Positions 25,353-34,212 of a stretch of DNA of 64,000 nt are shown here, in pieces (positions within the stretch are counted from its first letter, which is position 1; the number at the start of each line of letters is the position of its first letter). Made by a program: the position numbers and the translations under genes. The stretch is from Mycolicibacterium lutetiense (GTDB lineage: Bacteria; Actinomycetota; Actinomycetes; Mycobacteriales; Mycobacteriaceae), in the NCBI RefSeq assembly GCF_017876775.1, contig NZ_JAGIOP010000002.1, positions 2,790,001-2,854,000 of the forward strand, given 5' to 3'. The notes under the pieces were generated by a model, which made no database searches, was not told where the DNA came from, and saw only the letters and a list, made by a program, of their open reading frames with translations.

Positions 25353-26148
25353 AGTACACGAACTGGTGGCTGGTGGACAGCAAGGTGCCGGTGCGGCCGA
25401 ACAACTGCGCAGTCTGGTCGAAGTAGCCGCCGGAGTACTTGTGCGCCCGCGCCGTTCCCAGCACGAAGTCGTCTCCCTGCGCGGCAAGCTGCTCCTCGTC
25501 GGCGTGGAAATACACCGTGATCGATACCGTTCCGGCCGGTACGAACTGGCCGTGGCGCAGGAACACCCGCGGATAGAAGATGTCGCTCACCGCGGCCAAC
25601 GCAGCGAAATCCATTGGCCTGGAAGGATTGTTGCGCACCCACAGGGTGGTGGTGGAACTCGCCGATGCGGTCGGCTCAACCCCGATGTCGGGCATCCCCC
25701 CGTCGACGAATCGCATGTCGTAGTTGTCGAACCACGCCACGTCGAACGGCAGGACAGATGGCTCGATATTCTCGGGCGCCGTGGCCTGCGGTGCGGCGAT
25801 CTCGGTGTCCGACCAGCCTTCGCGCCGTAGCCCGAATACCGCGGTGGCGGTGGTCTTGACCTCGCCGTCCTGACTGAGTTCGACGATCCAGTGCTGATTG
25901 GATCGGTTGGTCTTGACCACCCGCGTCACGATGTCGAACGCACCGTCGGCGACGGGCCCCACGTAGTTCACCGTCAGGGCGATGGGCTGGCCGTGCCGTT
26001 GCGGGTGCAACTCGACCGCCCGCACCATGGCGGCCGCGGTGATGCCGCCGAACGGGCCGACCATGTTGGCCCATTCCGGGATCGTCCGACCGCGCCACCG
26101 ATCGTCACCGGACTGTTCGAGCTCCAGGGCCTTGTCCAAGGGATGCAC
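25342..26148 (-). CDS. Acyl-CoA thioesterase, TesB-like double hot-dog protein
   Basis: 268 residues from GTG 26148. The N-terminal hot-dog is marked by MVGPFGGITAAAMVRAVELH (about 28-47) and LTVNYVGPVADG. The second half begins near 150 with TTTLWVRNNPSRPMDFAALA and ISDIFYPRVFLR. This is the thioesterase-family architecture (4HBT_3) that hydrolyses acyl-CoA to acid plus CoA. It is the last gene of a minus-strand run behind an acyl-CoA dehydrogenase, an MFS protein and an MmpL/MmpS pair. Confidence 0.8.
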   Translation of the reverse strand: MHPLDKALELEQSGDDRWRGRTIPEWANMVGPFGGITAAAMVRAVELHPQRHGQPIALTVNYVGPVADGAFDIVTRVVKTNRSNQHWIVELSQDGEVKTTATAVFGLRREGWSDTEIAAPQATAPENIEPSVLPFDVAWFDNYDMRFVDGGMPDIGVEPTASASSTTTLWVRNNPSRPMDFAALAAVSDIFYPRVFLRHGQFVPAGTVSITVYFHADEEQLAAQGDDFVLGTARAHKYSGGYFDQTAQLFGRTGTLLSTSHQFVYFKA

Positions 26149-26175
26149 CCGGCCACAGTACCGAGGGCGCGCCGC

Positions 26176-27327
26176 CTACTTGGCCGGCGAGTAGTTCGGC
26201 CGGCCGAGCCCCAGGGCCTGCTGCGCGATCATGTTGCGGAACACCTCAAGGGTTCCGCCGTAGATTCCGGTGGGGCCGGCCAACCGGAAGATGTACTCGG
26301 CAGCGCCGTCGTCGGCGGCCCCCGTCGTCCCGACCGGCAGCGCACCGGCCGATCCGACGATGTCCATCAGGTCCGGGGATACGTCGCGCATGGTCTGGGC
26401 GATCGCGACGCGACCGTACATACCGGGGCTGCTCAAGGCGGCTTCCAACCGGGCGACACTGCGTCCGAGCCGATAGCGCGACGCTGTGTCGTCGGGGGCG
26501 ACGGCTGCCACCCGATCCACCGCCTCGGCCATCAACGTGATGTGCTCGGTCATCGTCGCGAGCTTCTGCAGACCGCGGGTCTCGCGCTCGAAGGTGCCGT
26601 GCTCAAGCTCGAGGGCGCCGCGCAACACGGTCCAGCCGCCGTTCACCTCGCCGACGCGGTACCGGTCGCTGACCCGGACATCGCTGTAATAGGTGATGTT
26701 GGTGCGGTCCCCGTCGACGGTACGGATCGGCTGGATCGCCACACCCTCGGAATCCAGCGGCACCAGGAACATCGTGAGGCTCTTGTGCTTGGCGGCGGCC
26801 GGGTCGGTGTTGGTCAGCAGGAACACGTACTGCGCGTTGTGCGCATTCGAGGTGAACATCTTGGAGCCATTGATAACCCAGCCGTCACCGTCCCGCACCG
26901 CACGGGTCTTGCAGGTCGCGACGTCGGACCCGCCCTCAGGTTCGGTGTAGCCCAGGCACAGCCGCAGCCGCCCGTCCAACACGCCCGGCAGCACCTCGTC
27001 GAGAAGCTCGCGTGAGGCAAAGTTCTCGATCGAATGCGCGACCATCGCGGTCGTCCCCCAGTGGAACCACGGGGTATGCGCCCGACCCACTTCCAGTTCC
27101 CAGATCCGGCGCCGGACCGCACTGAACCCGCCGTCGACCTCGGCCCGGTAGTCGCCGGCCAGGTAGCCTGCCTCCCCCAGGGCCAGATGCACTGCCTCGT
27201 CGAAGTTCTCACCGGTCTCCCGATCACGTTCGATCACCTCATCGGTGACGACCCGAGCCAGGAACGCCCGCAGCTCGTCGCGGAAGGCCAGGTCTTCCTC
27301 GGAGAGCTCGACATGGGAGAAATCCAT
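26176..27327 (-). CDS. Acyl-CoA dehydrogenase (FadE family)
   Basis: 383 residues from ATG 27327, overlapping the MFS stop by one base. Landmarks: LGYTEPEGGSDVATCKTRAV for the FAD/substrate cleft (about 130-150), WVINGSKMFTSNA, and the C-terminal IYGGTLEVFRNMIAQQALGL. It should oxidise an acyl-CoA with transfer of electrons to ETF. The identity of the acyl chain is not visible. Position next to MmpL, MFS and thioesterase genes suggests metabolism of an exported or imported lipid acid. Confidence 0.85.
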   Translation of the reverse strand: MDFSHVELSEEDLAFRDELRAFLARVVTDEVIERDRETGENFDEAVHLALGEAGYLAGDYRAEVDGGFSAVRRRIWELEVGRAHTPWFHWGTTAMVAHSIENFASRELLDEVLPGVLDGRLRLCLGYTEPEGGSDVATCKTRAVRDGDGWVINGSKMFTSNAHNAQYVFLLTNTDPAAAKHKSLTMFLVPLDSEGVAIQPIRTVDGDRTNITYYSDVRVSDRYRVGEVNGGWTVLRGALELEHGTFERETRGLQKLATMTEHITLMAEAVDRVAAVAPDDTASRYRLGRSVARLEAALSSPGMYGRVAIAQTMRDVSPDLMDIVGSAGALPVGTTGAADDGAAEYIFRLAGPTGIYGGTLEVFRNMIAQQALGLGRPNYSPAK

Positions 27328-28550
27328 CAGGACACCGTGACACTCCTAGGATCATTTGTAAAGTCGATCTCGCGTCGGCGCAGCAGCAACAACGATGCAC
27401 CTCCGATGAATGCGGCGGCGCCGGCCAGGACCAGGAATCCGTCGAAGCTGTTGGTGGCGGCCAACATACGACTCAGCACGACCGCACCCAGCGCCGACGA
27501 GACGCCGATGACCGCCGAGAGGATGCTGAGCACCGAGCTGTAGACGCCCAGGTCGAAGTGGCGTGCCACCAGGTAGGCGATCACGTCCCCTTCGGCTCCC
27601 CAGGCCGCACCGAGGCAGCAGACGGCGACCGCGAGTACACCGATTCCGTTCCACGGCGACGCGATGAGCAGGCAGCCGAGGCCCGGTAGCGCCATCGCCA
27701 CCGCGGCGACCACCTGCGCCGGTAACCGGTCGAGGGCCACCCCGCAGACGAAGCGACCGACGATGACGGCGGTGGCGAACACCGTGATGAGCACCGCGAC
27801 GTCGGCGCCGGCCCCGGCGTCGCCGAGCATGATCCCGAGCTGGGTGGTGGTGACCGAGTGGTACAGGTTGCACAGCAGTACACCCGCCAACAGAATCCAG
27901 AAGACCCGGCTGCGCCCGATCGCACGGTAATCCCTGCCGGCCTCGCGTTCTCCCGCGACTGCCTCCGGGTCGCCGTTGTGTCCGGGCACGAGAACCAGGG
28001 CGACAACGCCGATGACCGCGATGGTCGCCGCGATGGCCAGGCATCCGGCCCGCCAACCGAAATTGCGGTTGATGACATCGAGCAGGGGGACGCCGAGGGC
28101 ACCCAGCAGTGGCGGGCCCGAAATCGCGATAGCCAGGGCCAGCCCCCGGGCCGCCTCGAAACGCGTCGCGACCAGTCGGCTGTAGATCGCGGGCGTCGTC
28201 GTCACCCCGAGCGCAATGAGAACGACGTTGATCGCGAAGTACTGCCAGATGGGGCCGGACATCATCGCGTACGCGATCCAGCACGCGGGCAGTCCGACGA
28301 CGCCGACGGCGGCGATCCGGCGCACCCCGAACAGGTCGGCGAGACGACCGTAGAACGGCAGGAACACGAACGTGAGCAACGTGATGGCGCCGGTCAGCGC
28401 GAAATCCGAGCGGCTCCACCCGAACGCCGCGAGGAACTGTGGCCCCATCGCGGCGTTCGTGTACGCGCTCAGGCTCAAACCGGCGCTCAGACCGGCCGTT
28501 GCGGCCGCCAGCGGTCGCCAGTTGGTCCGCAGCTCACCGAGGTAGCTCAT
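27327..28550 (-). CDS. Major facilitator superfamily transporter
   Basis: 407 residues from ATG 28550, with 12 predicted hydrophobic segments. FLPFYGRLADLFGVRRIAAV is the MFS loop 2-3 signature (GxLaDrfGrr type). The subfamily resembles monocarboxylate or oxalate/formate antiporters (LGAAWGAEGDVIAYLVARHFDLG). Direction and substrate are unknown. It begins 11 bases downstream of the mmpL stop and overlaps the acyl-CoA dehydrogenase start, so it should be co-transcribed with both. Confidence 0.8.
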   Translation of the reverse strand: MSYLGELRTNWRPLAAATAGLSAGLSLSAYTNAAMGPQFLAAFGWSRSDFALTGAITLLTFVFLPFYGRLADLFGVRRIAAVGVVGLPACWIAYAMMSGPIWQYFAINVVLIALGVTTTPAIYSRLVATRFEAARGLALAIAISGPPLLGALGVPLLDVINRNFGWRAGCLAIAATIAVIGVVALVLVPGHNGDPEAVAGEREAGRDYRAIGRSRVFWILLAGVLLCNLYHSVTTTQLGIMLGDAGAGADVAVLITVFATAVIVGRFVCGVALDRLPAQVVAAVAMALPGLGCLLIASPWNGIGVLAVAVCCLGAAWGAEGDVIAYLVARHFDLGVYSSVLSILSAVIGVSSALGAVVLSRMLAATNSFDGFLVLAGAAAFIGGASLLLLRRREIDFTNDPRSVTVS

Positions 28551-28561
28551 CGCCGGTGAAT

Positions 28562-31456
28562 CTAGCTCGTCGGTACCAGGATCGCTGCGGTGTCCTCATC
28601 GTCGGCGCGGGGCGGGCGCGGCCCCACCGGTTTCCGGAATTGGTTGTCGCCGCGGGGATAAACCACCTGCGGCCACCAGAACCATCGACCCAGCAGGGTG
28701 GCGATCGACGGCATGAGCAACGAGCGCACGATCAATGTGTCCAGCAACAGCCCGATCGCGATGGTGGATCCCATCTGGGCCAGCACGATCAACTTGCTGC
28801 CGAGCATGCCCGCCATGGTGGCAGCGAACACCAGACCCGCCGACGTCACCACGCCGCCGGTGCCTGCCATCGAGCGGATGATGCCGGTCTTCAATCCGGC
28901 GTGGATCTCCTCCTTGAATCGGGAGACCAGCAGCAGGTTGTAGTCCGATCCGACCGCCAACAGGATGATGACCGACATCAACATCACCAGCCAGTGCACA
29001 TTGATGCCGAACAGGTTCTGCCACAACAACACCGAGACACCGAAGGCCGCGGCGATCGAACTGGCCGCCGTGCCGACGATGACCAGTGCTGCCACCGCGC
29101 TTCGGGTGATGATCAGCATGATCATGAAGATCAGGGTCAATGCCGACACCACGGCGATCATCAGGTCGTAGCGGGCACCGTCGGCCATGTCCTTGTAGTT
29201 GGACGCGACGCCACCCAGGTAGACCTTGGCGTCCGACAGCGAGGACATCTTCAAGCCCTCCTGCGCGGCCTTTCGGATCGAATTGACCCGGGCAATCCCC
29301 TCGGGGGTCGCGGGGTCGCTTTGGTGGGTGATGAACATGCGAGCGGACCTGCCGTCCGGCGACAGGAACATGTCCAGACCACGCTTGAAGTCGGGGTTCT
29401 GGAAAGCCTCCGGGGGCAGGTAGAACAGATCGTCGTTCTTCGCCTCATCGAAGGCCTGCCCCATCGCCAGGGCGGTGTCGTTCATCGCCTCCATCTGATC
29501 GAGCAAGGCCTTCTGCGAGTTGTAGGACGCCAGCGACAAGTCCCGGCTGCTTTTCATCGATGCGATCGTCTCGGGAAGGAGCGCGGTCAATTTCGGAGCG
29601 AGGTCCGCCAGTTGATCGGTATTGGCCTGGACCGACGACGTCTTGTCGGTCAGTTCGTCGATCCCGTCGAGGGCATCGAAGACGGATCGCGCCGCGGAAC
29701 ACATCGGGATGTCGAAGCAGTGCGGTTCCCAGTAGAAGTAGTTGCGCATGGGACGGAACTGGTCATCGAAGTTCGCGATGTTGTCCCGCATTTTCTTGGT
29801 GACCTCAAGGAGCTCCTGCGACTTGGCCGCCGAGTCCTGGGTGAGCTTGGTCTGTTGGAGAGCGAGTTGGTACTGGCGCTCCATGATGTCGATCGACACG
29901 TTCGTCGCATCGACCATTCTGAGCTGGTTGGCCAACTGCTCCCGCTGGAACGGCAGATTCATGTTGTTCGTCTGCCCCTGGACGCTCGTCTGAAACGGAA
30001 TCGAGCTGTGCTGAATAGGGATACCCAACGGCCGGGTGATGTTCTGCACCATCGCAATTCCATCGGTATGCAGGATATTTCGCGCGACAGTGTTCAACAC
30101 CAGCATGTCGGCCGGGTTGCGCATATCGTGGTCGGCCTCGACCATCAGGATGTCCGGGTTCATCCGGGCCTGCGAGAAGTGCCGGTCGGCAGCGGCGAAG
30201 CCGATGTTGGACTCGGCGTCCTGCGGCAGGTAATAGCGATCGTTGTACGCCGGCTTGAAGCCGGGAAGGGCGATCACGCCGATCAGCACCACGAACCCGC
30301 TGGCCACCAGAACAGGCCCGGGCCACCGGACCACCGCGGTACCGACCCGCCGCCAGAACCGACTCTGGGCAGGTCGCTTGGATTCGAAGAGCCCGACGCG
30401 ACTGCCGAGGAAGAGTACGGCCGGTCCCAGCGTGACCGCGGACGCCACCACCACGACCATTCCGATAGCGACGGGGGCGCCCATGGTGGTGAAGTAGGGC
30501 AGTCGCGCGAAGCTGAGACAGTACGTGGCGCCGGCGATCGTCAGACCCGAGCCGATGATGACCGGAGCGACGGACTTGAAAGTGGTGTAGTAGGCGGTAT
30601 CCCGATCTTCACCGGACCCCCGGGCCTCGCGGTAGCGGCCGAAGATGAAGATGCCGTAGTCGGTGGCGGCGGCGATCGCCAACATCGTCAGGATGTTTCC
30701 GGCGAACGTCGTGAGACCGAATGCGTCATGGTTGACCAGGACAGCAACCACGCCGCGCGATGACAGTAGTGCGATACCGGTCAAGAAGAGCTGGATCAGC
30801 GTGGTGACGATCGAGCGGTAGACGATCAGCAACATGACCGCGATCGCCACGAGGGTGAACAGGGTGATCTGAGCCAGGCTGGCGTTGCCGATGACGTGCA
30901 TATCGGTGAGGAGCGCCGTCGGGCCTGCGACGTAGGCCTGCACCCCCGGCGGGGCCTGCGTCTCCGCGATGACCTTACGAACGGCCTCGACACCTTCGTT
31001 GGCCAAGGTCTGGCCGGTTTCGCCGGCCAGATTGATCATCACGTAGGAGGCCTTGCCGTCGGCGCTCTGCGCGCCGGCGGCGGTGAGGGTGTCTCCCCAG
31101 AAGTCCTGAATGTGCTGGACGTGCTCCGGGTCCTGCCGCAGCTTGCGGATGATCTCGTCGTAGTACTGGTGAGCTTCGGGGCCGAGTGGATGCTGGCCCT
31201 CGACGATGACCATCACCGTGCTGTTGGAATCGAATTCCTTGAAGTTGGAGCCCATCCGCTTCATCGCGATCATCGAGGGCGCGTCCGCGGGAGCCATGGG
31301 GGCCGAGTGGGCCTCGCCGACAACCTCGAGTTGCGGGGCGACCACGTTCACGGCGACGGTGGCCAGGACCCAGAACGCGATGATCGGCACCGCCAAGATG
31401 CGGAGAGCGTGAGCTACGACGGGCCTTTTCTCATGCGCGGCAGCCTTGTTCATCAT
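28562..31456 (-). CDS. MmpL-family RND transporter (MmpL4/5-like)
   Basis: 964 residues from ATG 31456. Typical MmpL plan: TM1 near 20-42, a large periplasmic loop with helical hairpin (about 50-190 and 440-740), and two TM blocks. The proton-relay Asp-Tyr pairs are present in AAATDYGIFIFGRYRE (about 264) and VGSDYNLLLVSRFKEE (about 837). Such proteins export lipids, siderophores or drugs across the inner membrane with MmpS partners. It overlaps the mmpS stop by ATGA. The cargo is unknown. Confidence 0.9.
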   Translation of the reverse strand: MMNKAAAHEKRPVVAHALRILAVPIIAFWVLATVAVNVVAPQLEVVGEAHSAPMAPADAPSMIAMKRMGSNFKEFDSNSTVMVIVEGQHPLGPEAHQYYDEIIRKLRQDPEHVQHIQDFWGDTLTAAGAQSADGKASYVMINLAGETGQTLANEGVEAVRKVIAETQAPPGVQAYVAGPTALLTDMHVIGNASLAQITLFTLVAIAVMLLIVYRSIVTTLIQLFLTGIALLSSRGVVAVLVNHDAFGLTTFAGNILTMLAIAAATDYGIFIFGRYREARGSGEDRDTAYYTTFKSVAPVIIGSGLTIAGATYCLSFARLPYFTTMGAPVAIGMVVVVASAVTLGPAVLFLGSRVGLFESKRPAQSRFWRRVGTAVVRWPGPVLVASGFVVLIGVIALPGFKPAYNDRYYLPQDAESNIGFAAADRHFSQARMNPDILMVEADHDMRNPADMLVLNTVARNILHTDGIAMVQNITRPLGIPIQHSSIPFQTSVQGQTNNMNLPFQREQLANQLRMVDATNVSIDIMERQYQLALQQTKLTQDSAAKSQELLEVTKKMRDNIANFDDQFRPMRNYFYWEPHCFDIPMCSAARSVFDALDGIDELTDKTSSVQANTDQLADLAPKLTALLPETIASMKSSRDLSLASYNSQKALLDQMEAMNDTALAMGQAFDEAKNDDLFYLPPEAFQNPDFKRGLDMFLSPDGRSARMFITHQSDPATPEGIARVNSIRKAAQEGLKMSSLSDAKVYLGGVASNYKDMADGARYDLMIAVVSALTLIFMIMLIITRSAVAALVIVGTAASSIAAAFGVSVLLWQNLFGINVHWLVMLMSVIILLAVGSDYNLLLVSRFKEEIHAGLKTGIIRSMAGTGGVVTSAGLVFAATMAGMLGSKLIVLAQMGSTIAIGLLLDTLIVRSLLMPSIATLLGRWFWWPQVVYPRGDNQFRKPVGPRPPRADDEDTAAILVPTS

Positions 31457-31896
31457 GCGGACTTCACCAGGCAGTAGGTCTGAGCATTGATGCCATCGGC
31501 TGATTTCTCCTCACGGACAACGTCATTCACGGTGACGCGGCAACCGATCGCGTTACCGTCGCCCAGCGCCATCAGGTTCGCGCTGACGGTCGGCAACGTG
31601 GTGGACAGGGTGATCGACCACGGCAGAGGTGTGGTCACGTGGTGCACCTTGGCGTCCGGGTCGAAATAACTGATCTGGGCAGTCGACCCGGGTGGTCCGT
31701 ACACGTCATAGACGAGGACCTTCGGATTGAACTGGACGATCTCGATGCCCGCGCCGGCGTTCGCGTTGAGGTCCTCGGAACCGAAAACCCGGTGCAAGCG
31801 CGATACGACCAGGCCCGATACGGCCAGCACCACCACCAGAACCAGCGGAATCCACGCGTGTTTCACCACGCGACGAACAGCCCGACCAGGACCCAC
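31453..31896 (-). CDS. MmpS-family membrane accessory protein
   Basis: 147 residues from GTG 31896. One N-terminal membrane helix (HAWIPLVLVVVLAVSGLVV, about 14-32) precedes a periplasmic beta domain with the conserved family pattern NPKVLVYDVYGPPG, ISYFDPDA, LPWSITLSTTLPTVSANLMA and a Cys pair (GCRVTVNDVV, YCLVKSA). MmpS proteins assist their MmpL partner in export. It is the first gene of a five-gene minus-strand run and is coupled to mmpL. Confidence 0.9.
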   Translation of the reverse strand: MGPGRAVRRVVKHAWIPLVLVVVLAVSGLVVSRLHRVFGSEDLNANAGAGIEIVQFNPKVLVYDVYGPPGSTAQISYFDPDAKVHHVTTPLPWSITLSTTLPTVSANLMALGDGNAIGCRVTVNDVVREEKSADGINAQTYCLVKSA

Positions 31897-31936
31897 CGGT
31901 ACCTCCCGACGATCGGCGAATTAGTTCGAATAACTA

Positions 31937-31959
31937 TGTACAGCGCGGGGAACTGTACA
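31937..31959. promoter_or_regulatory. Paired TGTACA motifs upstream of mmpS
   Basis: Two copies of the self-complementary hexamer TGTACA (31937-31942 and 31954-31959) are separated by 11 bases, forming a 23-bp symmetric element 40 bases before the mmpS start. It sits between the sigma-factor gene and mmpS, in the place expected for an mmpSL operator. No regulator is adjacent on that side. Confidence 0.4.
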
Positions 31960-32040
31960 CCGCTGCGACCGGGAACGCCGTCGAGGCCTCGATACTGGGA
32001 ACTTGCTGTTGATTACCTGAAAGACCGGGAGCGGTCGCGG

Positions 32041-32631
32041 TCAGGCGGCCGTACCGTCACGCGACGGACGATCGAGATAGCCACGGGCGACTGCCATTTC
32101 AACCAGTCTCGAACGCAGTGCGCCGCGCCCGCGATGCAATCGCGACATCACCGTTCCGACCGGAATCTGCAGAATCTCCGCAATCTCCTTGTACCGGAAC
32201 CCCGCAACGTCGGCGTAGTAGACGACGACGCTCTGCGCTTCCGGCAGTGCCCGCACGGCCTGGCGCACCTCGTCGTCGCCCATCGATTCCAGCGCCGCCA
32301 GTTCCGCCGAGATCACGCCGAGGGGGAAGCGCTGTGCCACCTCTGCGAGTTGGGCATCCGAGAGTTCGTCGGCGAAGACCTCCTTCGGTCGACGCTGCGC
32401 GGTGCGGTACGCGTTGATCCACGTGTTGGTCAGGATGCGGAACAGCCAGGCCCGGATGTTCGTGCCGTCCTGATAGGTGTGAAAACTGCTGTACGCCTTG
32501 ACCATTGTCTCTTGGACCAGATCCTCGGCGTCCGTGGCATTACGCGTGTATCGACGCGCGGCCGCGTAGAGCTGATCCACCAACGGCAGCGCATCGCGCT
32601 CGAACCGTGCCGCCCGCCCGTCGTCGTCCAT
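32041..32631 (-). CDS. ECF sigma factor, SigH-like
   Basis: 196 residues from ATG 32631; a TTG at 32652 is a weaker alternative. Sigma region 2 (about 10-80) includes [39 protein letters not shown] and [15 protein letters not shown]. Region 4 (about 125-180) includes [17 protein letters not shown] and [11 protein letters not shown]. It resembles M. tuberculosis SigH closely in these parts. SigH is normally followed by the anti-sigma gene rshA, but no Cys-containing anti-sigma gene follows here. The next gene downstream is mmpS, 144 bases on. Confidence 0.85.
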   Translation of the reverse strand: MDDDGRAARFERDALPLVDQLYAAARRYTRNATDAEDLVQETMVKAYSSFHTYQDGTNIRAWLFRILTNTWINAYRTAQRRPKEVFADELSDAQLAEVAQRFPLGVISAELAALESMGDDEVRQAVRALPEAQSVVVYYADVAGFRYKEIAEILQIPVGTVMSRLHRGRGALRSRLVEMAVARGYLDRPSRDGTAA

Positions 32632-32755
32632 ACCGGCAGCATCACATCTCAACAGAGCTTGAGGTCAAGCGATTTTCGGACAGGGCCCTGACGCGCCCAC
32701 CCACGGTGCGGCAATGCGGCGCGAGTTGGGTGCCACGACCTTAGGCTCATCGCTT

Positions 32756-34168
32756 ATGAACCGAGTCGATCGCTTCTTCGAGATCTCGGCCCGCGGCTCG
32801 ACAGCCCTCTCCGAGATCCGCGGAGGCCTGGTCACCTTCATCGCGATGGCCTACATCATCGTGCTGAACCCGGTCGTTCTCTCCGGCTCCGCCGACGTCG
32901 CAGGCAACAAGCTCGAATTCGCGCAGGTCTCGGCCGCCACCTGTCTGGCGGCGGGCGTGATGACGATCCTGTTCGGGATCATCGCGCGCCTGCCGTTCGC
33001 GTTCGCCGCGGGTCTGGGCATCAACTCGTTTCTGGCCACCACCGTGGTGGGCACGGTCACCTGGCCCGAGGCCATGGGCCTCGTGGTCATCGACGGTCTG
33101 ATCATCGTCGCGCTGGCAGCGAGCGGGTTCCGCCGGCTGGTGTTCGAGGCAGTGCCCATGCAGCTCAAATTGGCGATCACCGCCGGCATCGGCCTATTCA
33201 TCCTGTTCATCGGACTGGTCGACGCCGGATTCGTCGGCTCGACCGGCCTGGCCTCTCCCCCGATCGGTCTCGGCACGGGCGGTGTCGGCTCGATCAACAC
33301 GGTCCCGACCGTCATCTTCGTGCTCACCTTGCTGGTCACCGGAATCCTGGTGGTCCGCAAGGTCCGCGGCGGCATCCTGATCGGCCTGGTCACCGGCACC
33401 GTGGTGGCCGTGATCGTCGAGGCGATCTGGCACCTCGGCTCGGCGCACGACACGCCGGGAGGGTGGGGGCTGTCGGTACCGACCCTGTCCGGCTCACCGT
33501 TCGCTCTGCCCGACCTGTCCCTCGTCGGCGACGTCAGCCTCGGCGCGTTCAGCCGGATCGGGGCCCTGGCGGCCATCATGCTGGTGTTCACGCTGGTGTT
33601 CGCCAACTTCTTCGACGCCATGGGCACCATGACCGGGCTGTCCCGAGAGGCCGGGCTGTCCGACGCCGAGGGCAACTTCCCGCGGCTGAAATCCGCACTC
33701 ATCGTCGAAGGTGCCGGTGCCGTCGTCGGCGGATCCTCATCGGTGTCGTCGAACACCGTCTTCATCGAATCCGGCGCGGGCATAGAGGAGGGCTCCCGCA
33801 CCGGATTCGCCAACCTCATCACCGGTGCGCTGTTCCTGGCGGCCATGTTCGTCGCGCCGTTGGCCTCGATCGTGCCCACCGAGGTCGCCGCCGCGGCCCT
33901 GGTCATCGTCGGCGCCATGATGGTGTCGCAACTGCGCCACATCGACCTCTCGGAGTTCTCCGTGGCCCTGCCGGTGGTACTGACCGTGTCCACCATGGCG
34001 TTCAGCTATTCGATCGCCAACGGCATCGGCGTCGGCTTCGTGGCCTGGGCGGTGTTGCGGTCCGCCGCCGGTAAGGCTCGCGAGGTCAGCCCCCTGCTGT
34101 GGATCGTGGCCGCCGGCTTCATCCTGTACTTTGCCCGCGGCTGGATCGAGTCACTTATCGGCATGTAG
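32756..34168 (+). CDS. NCS2-family guanine/hypoxanthine permease (AzgA-like)
   Basis: 470 residues from ATG 32756; upstream in-frame codons lack a ribosome site. There are about 14 hydrophobic segments. AzgA-type landmarks: EIRGGLVTFIAMAYIIVLNP at the N-terminus, FAAGLGINSFLATTV in TM3, and FFDAMGTMTGLSREAGL (substrate-binding helix region, about 285-302). It should import purine bases by proton symport. It is divergent from the sigma-factor gene. Confidence 0.85.
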   Translation: MNRVDRFFEISARGSTALSEIRGGLVTFIAMAYIIVLNPVVLSGSADVAGNKLEFAQVSAATCLAAGVMTILFGIIARLPFAFAAGLGINSFLATTVVGTVTWPEAMGLVVIDGLIIVALAASGFRRLVFEAVPMQLKLAITAGIGLFILFIGLVDAGFVGSTGLASPPIGLGTGGVGSINTVPTVIFVLTLLVTGILVVRKVRGGILIGLVTGTVVAVIVEAIWHLGSAHDTPGGWGLSVPTLSGSPFALPDLSLVGDVSLGAFSRIGALAAIMLVFTLVFANFFDAMGTMTGLSREAGLSDAEGNFPRLKSALIVEGAGAVVGGSSSVSSNTVFIESGAGIEEGSRTGFANLITGALFLAAMFVAPLASIVPTEVAAAALVIVGAMMVSQLRHIDLSEFSVALPVVLTVSTMAFSYSIANGIGVGFVAWAVLRSAAGKAREVSPLLWIVAAGFILYFARGWIESLIGM

Positions 34169-34212
34169 CGGTCGGTAGCCTTCTCGATCATGGGCGAAAA
34201 GACACAGCACCA

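Noticed and set aside
28439..30763. 774-codon plus-strand frame opposite the first mmpL
   Set aside because: Composition (His/Arg/Asp-rich) is that of an antisense shadow of a transporter gene; MmpL motifs are on the other strand.
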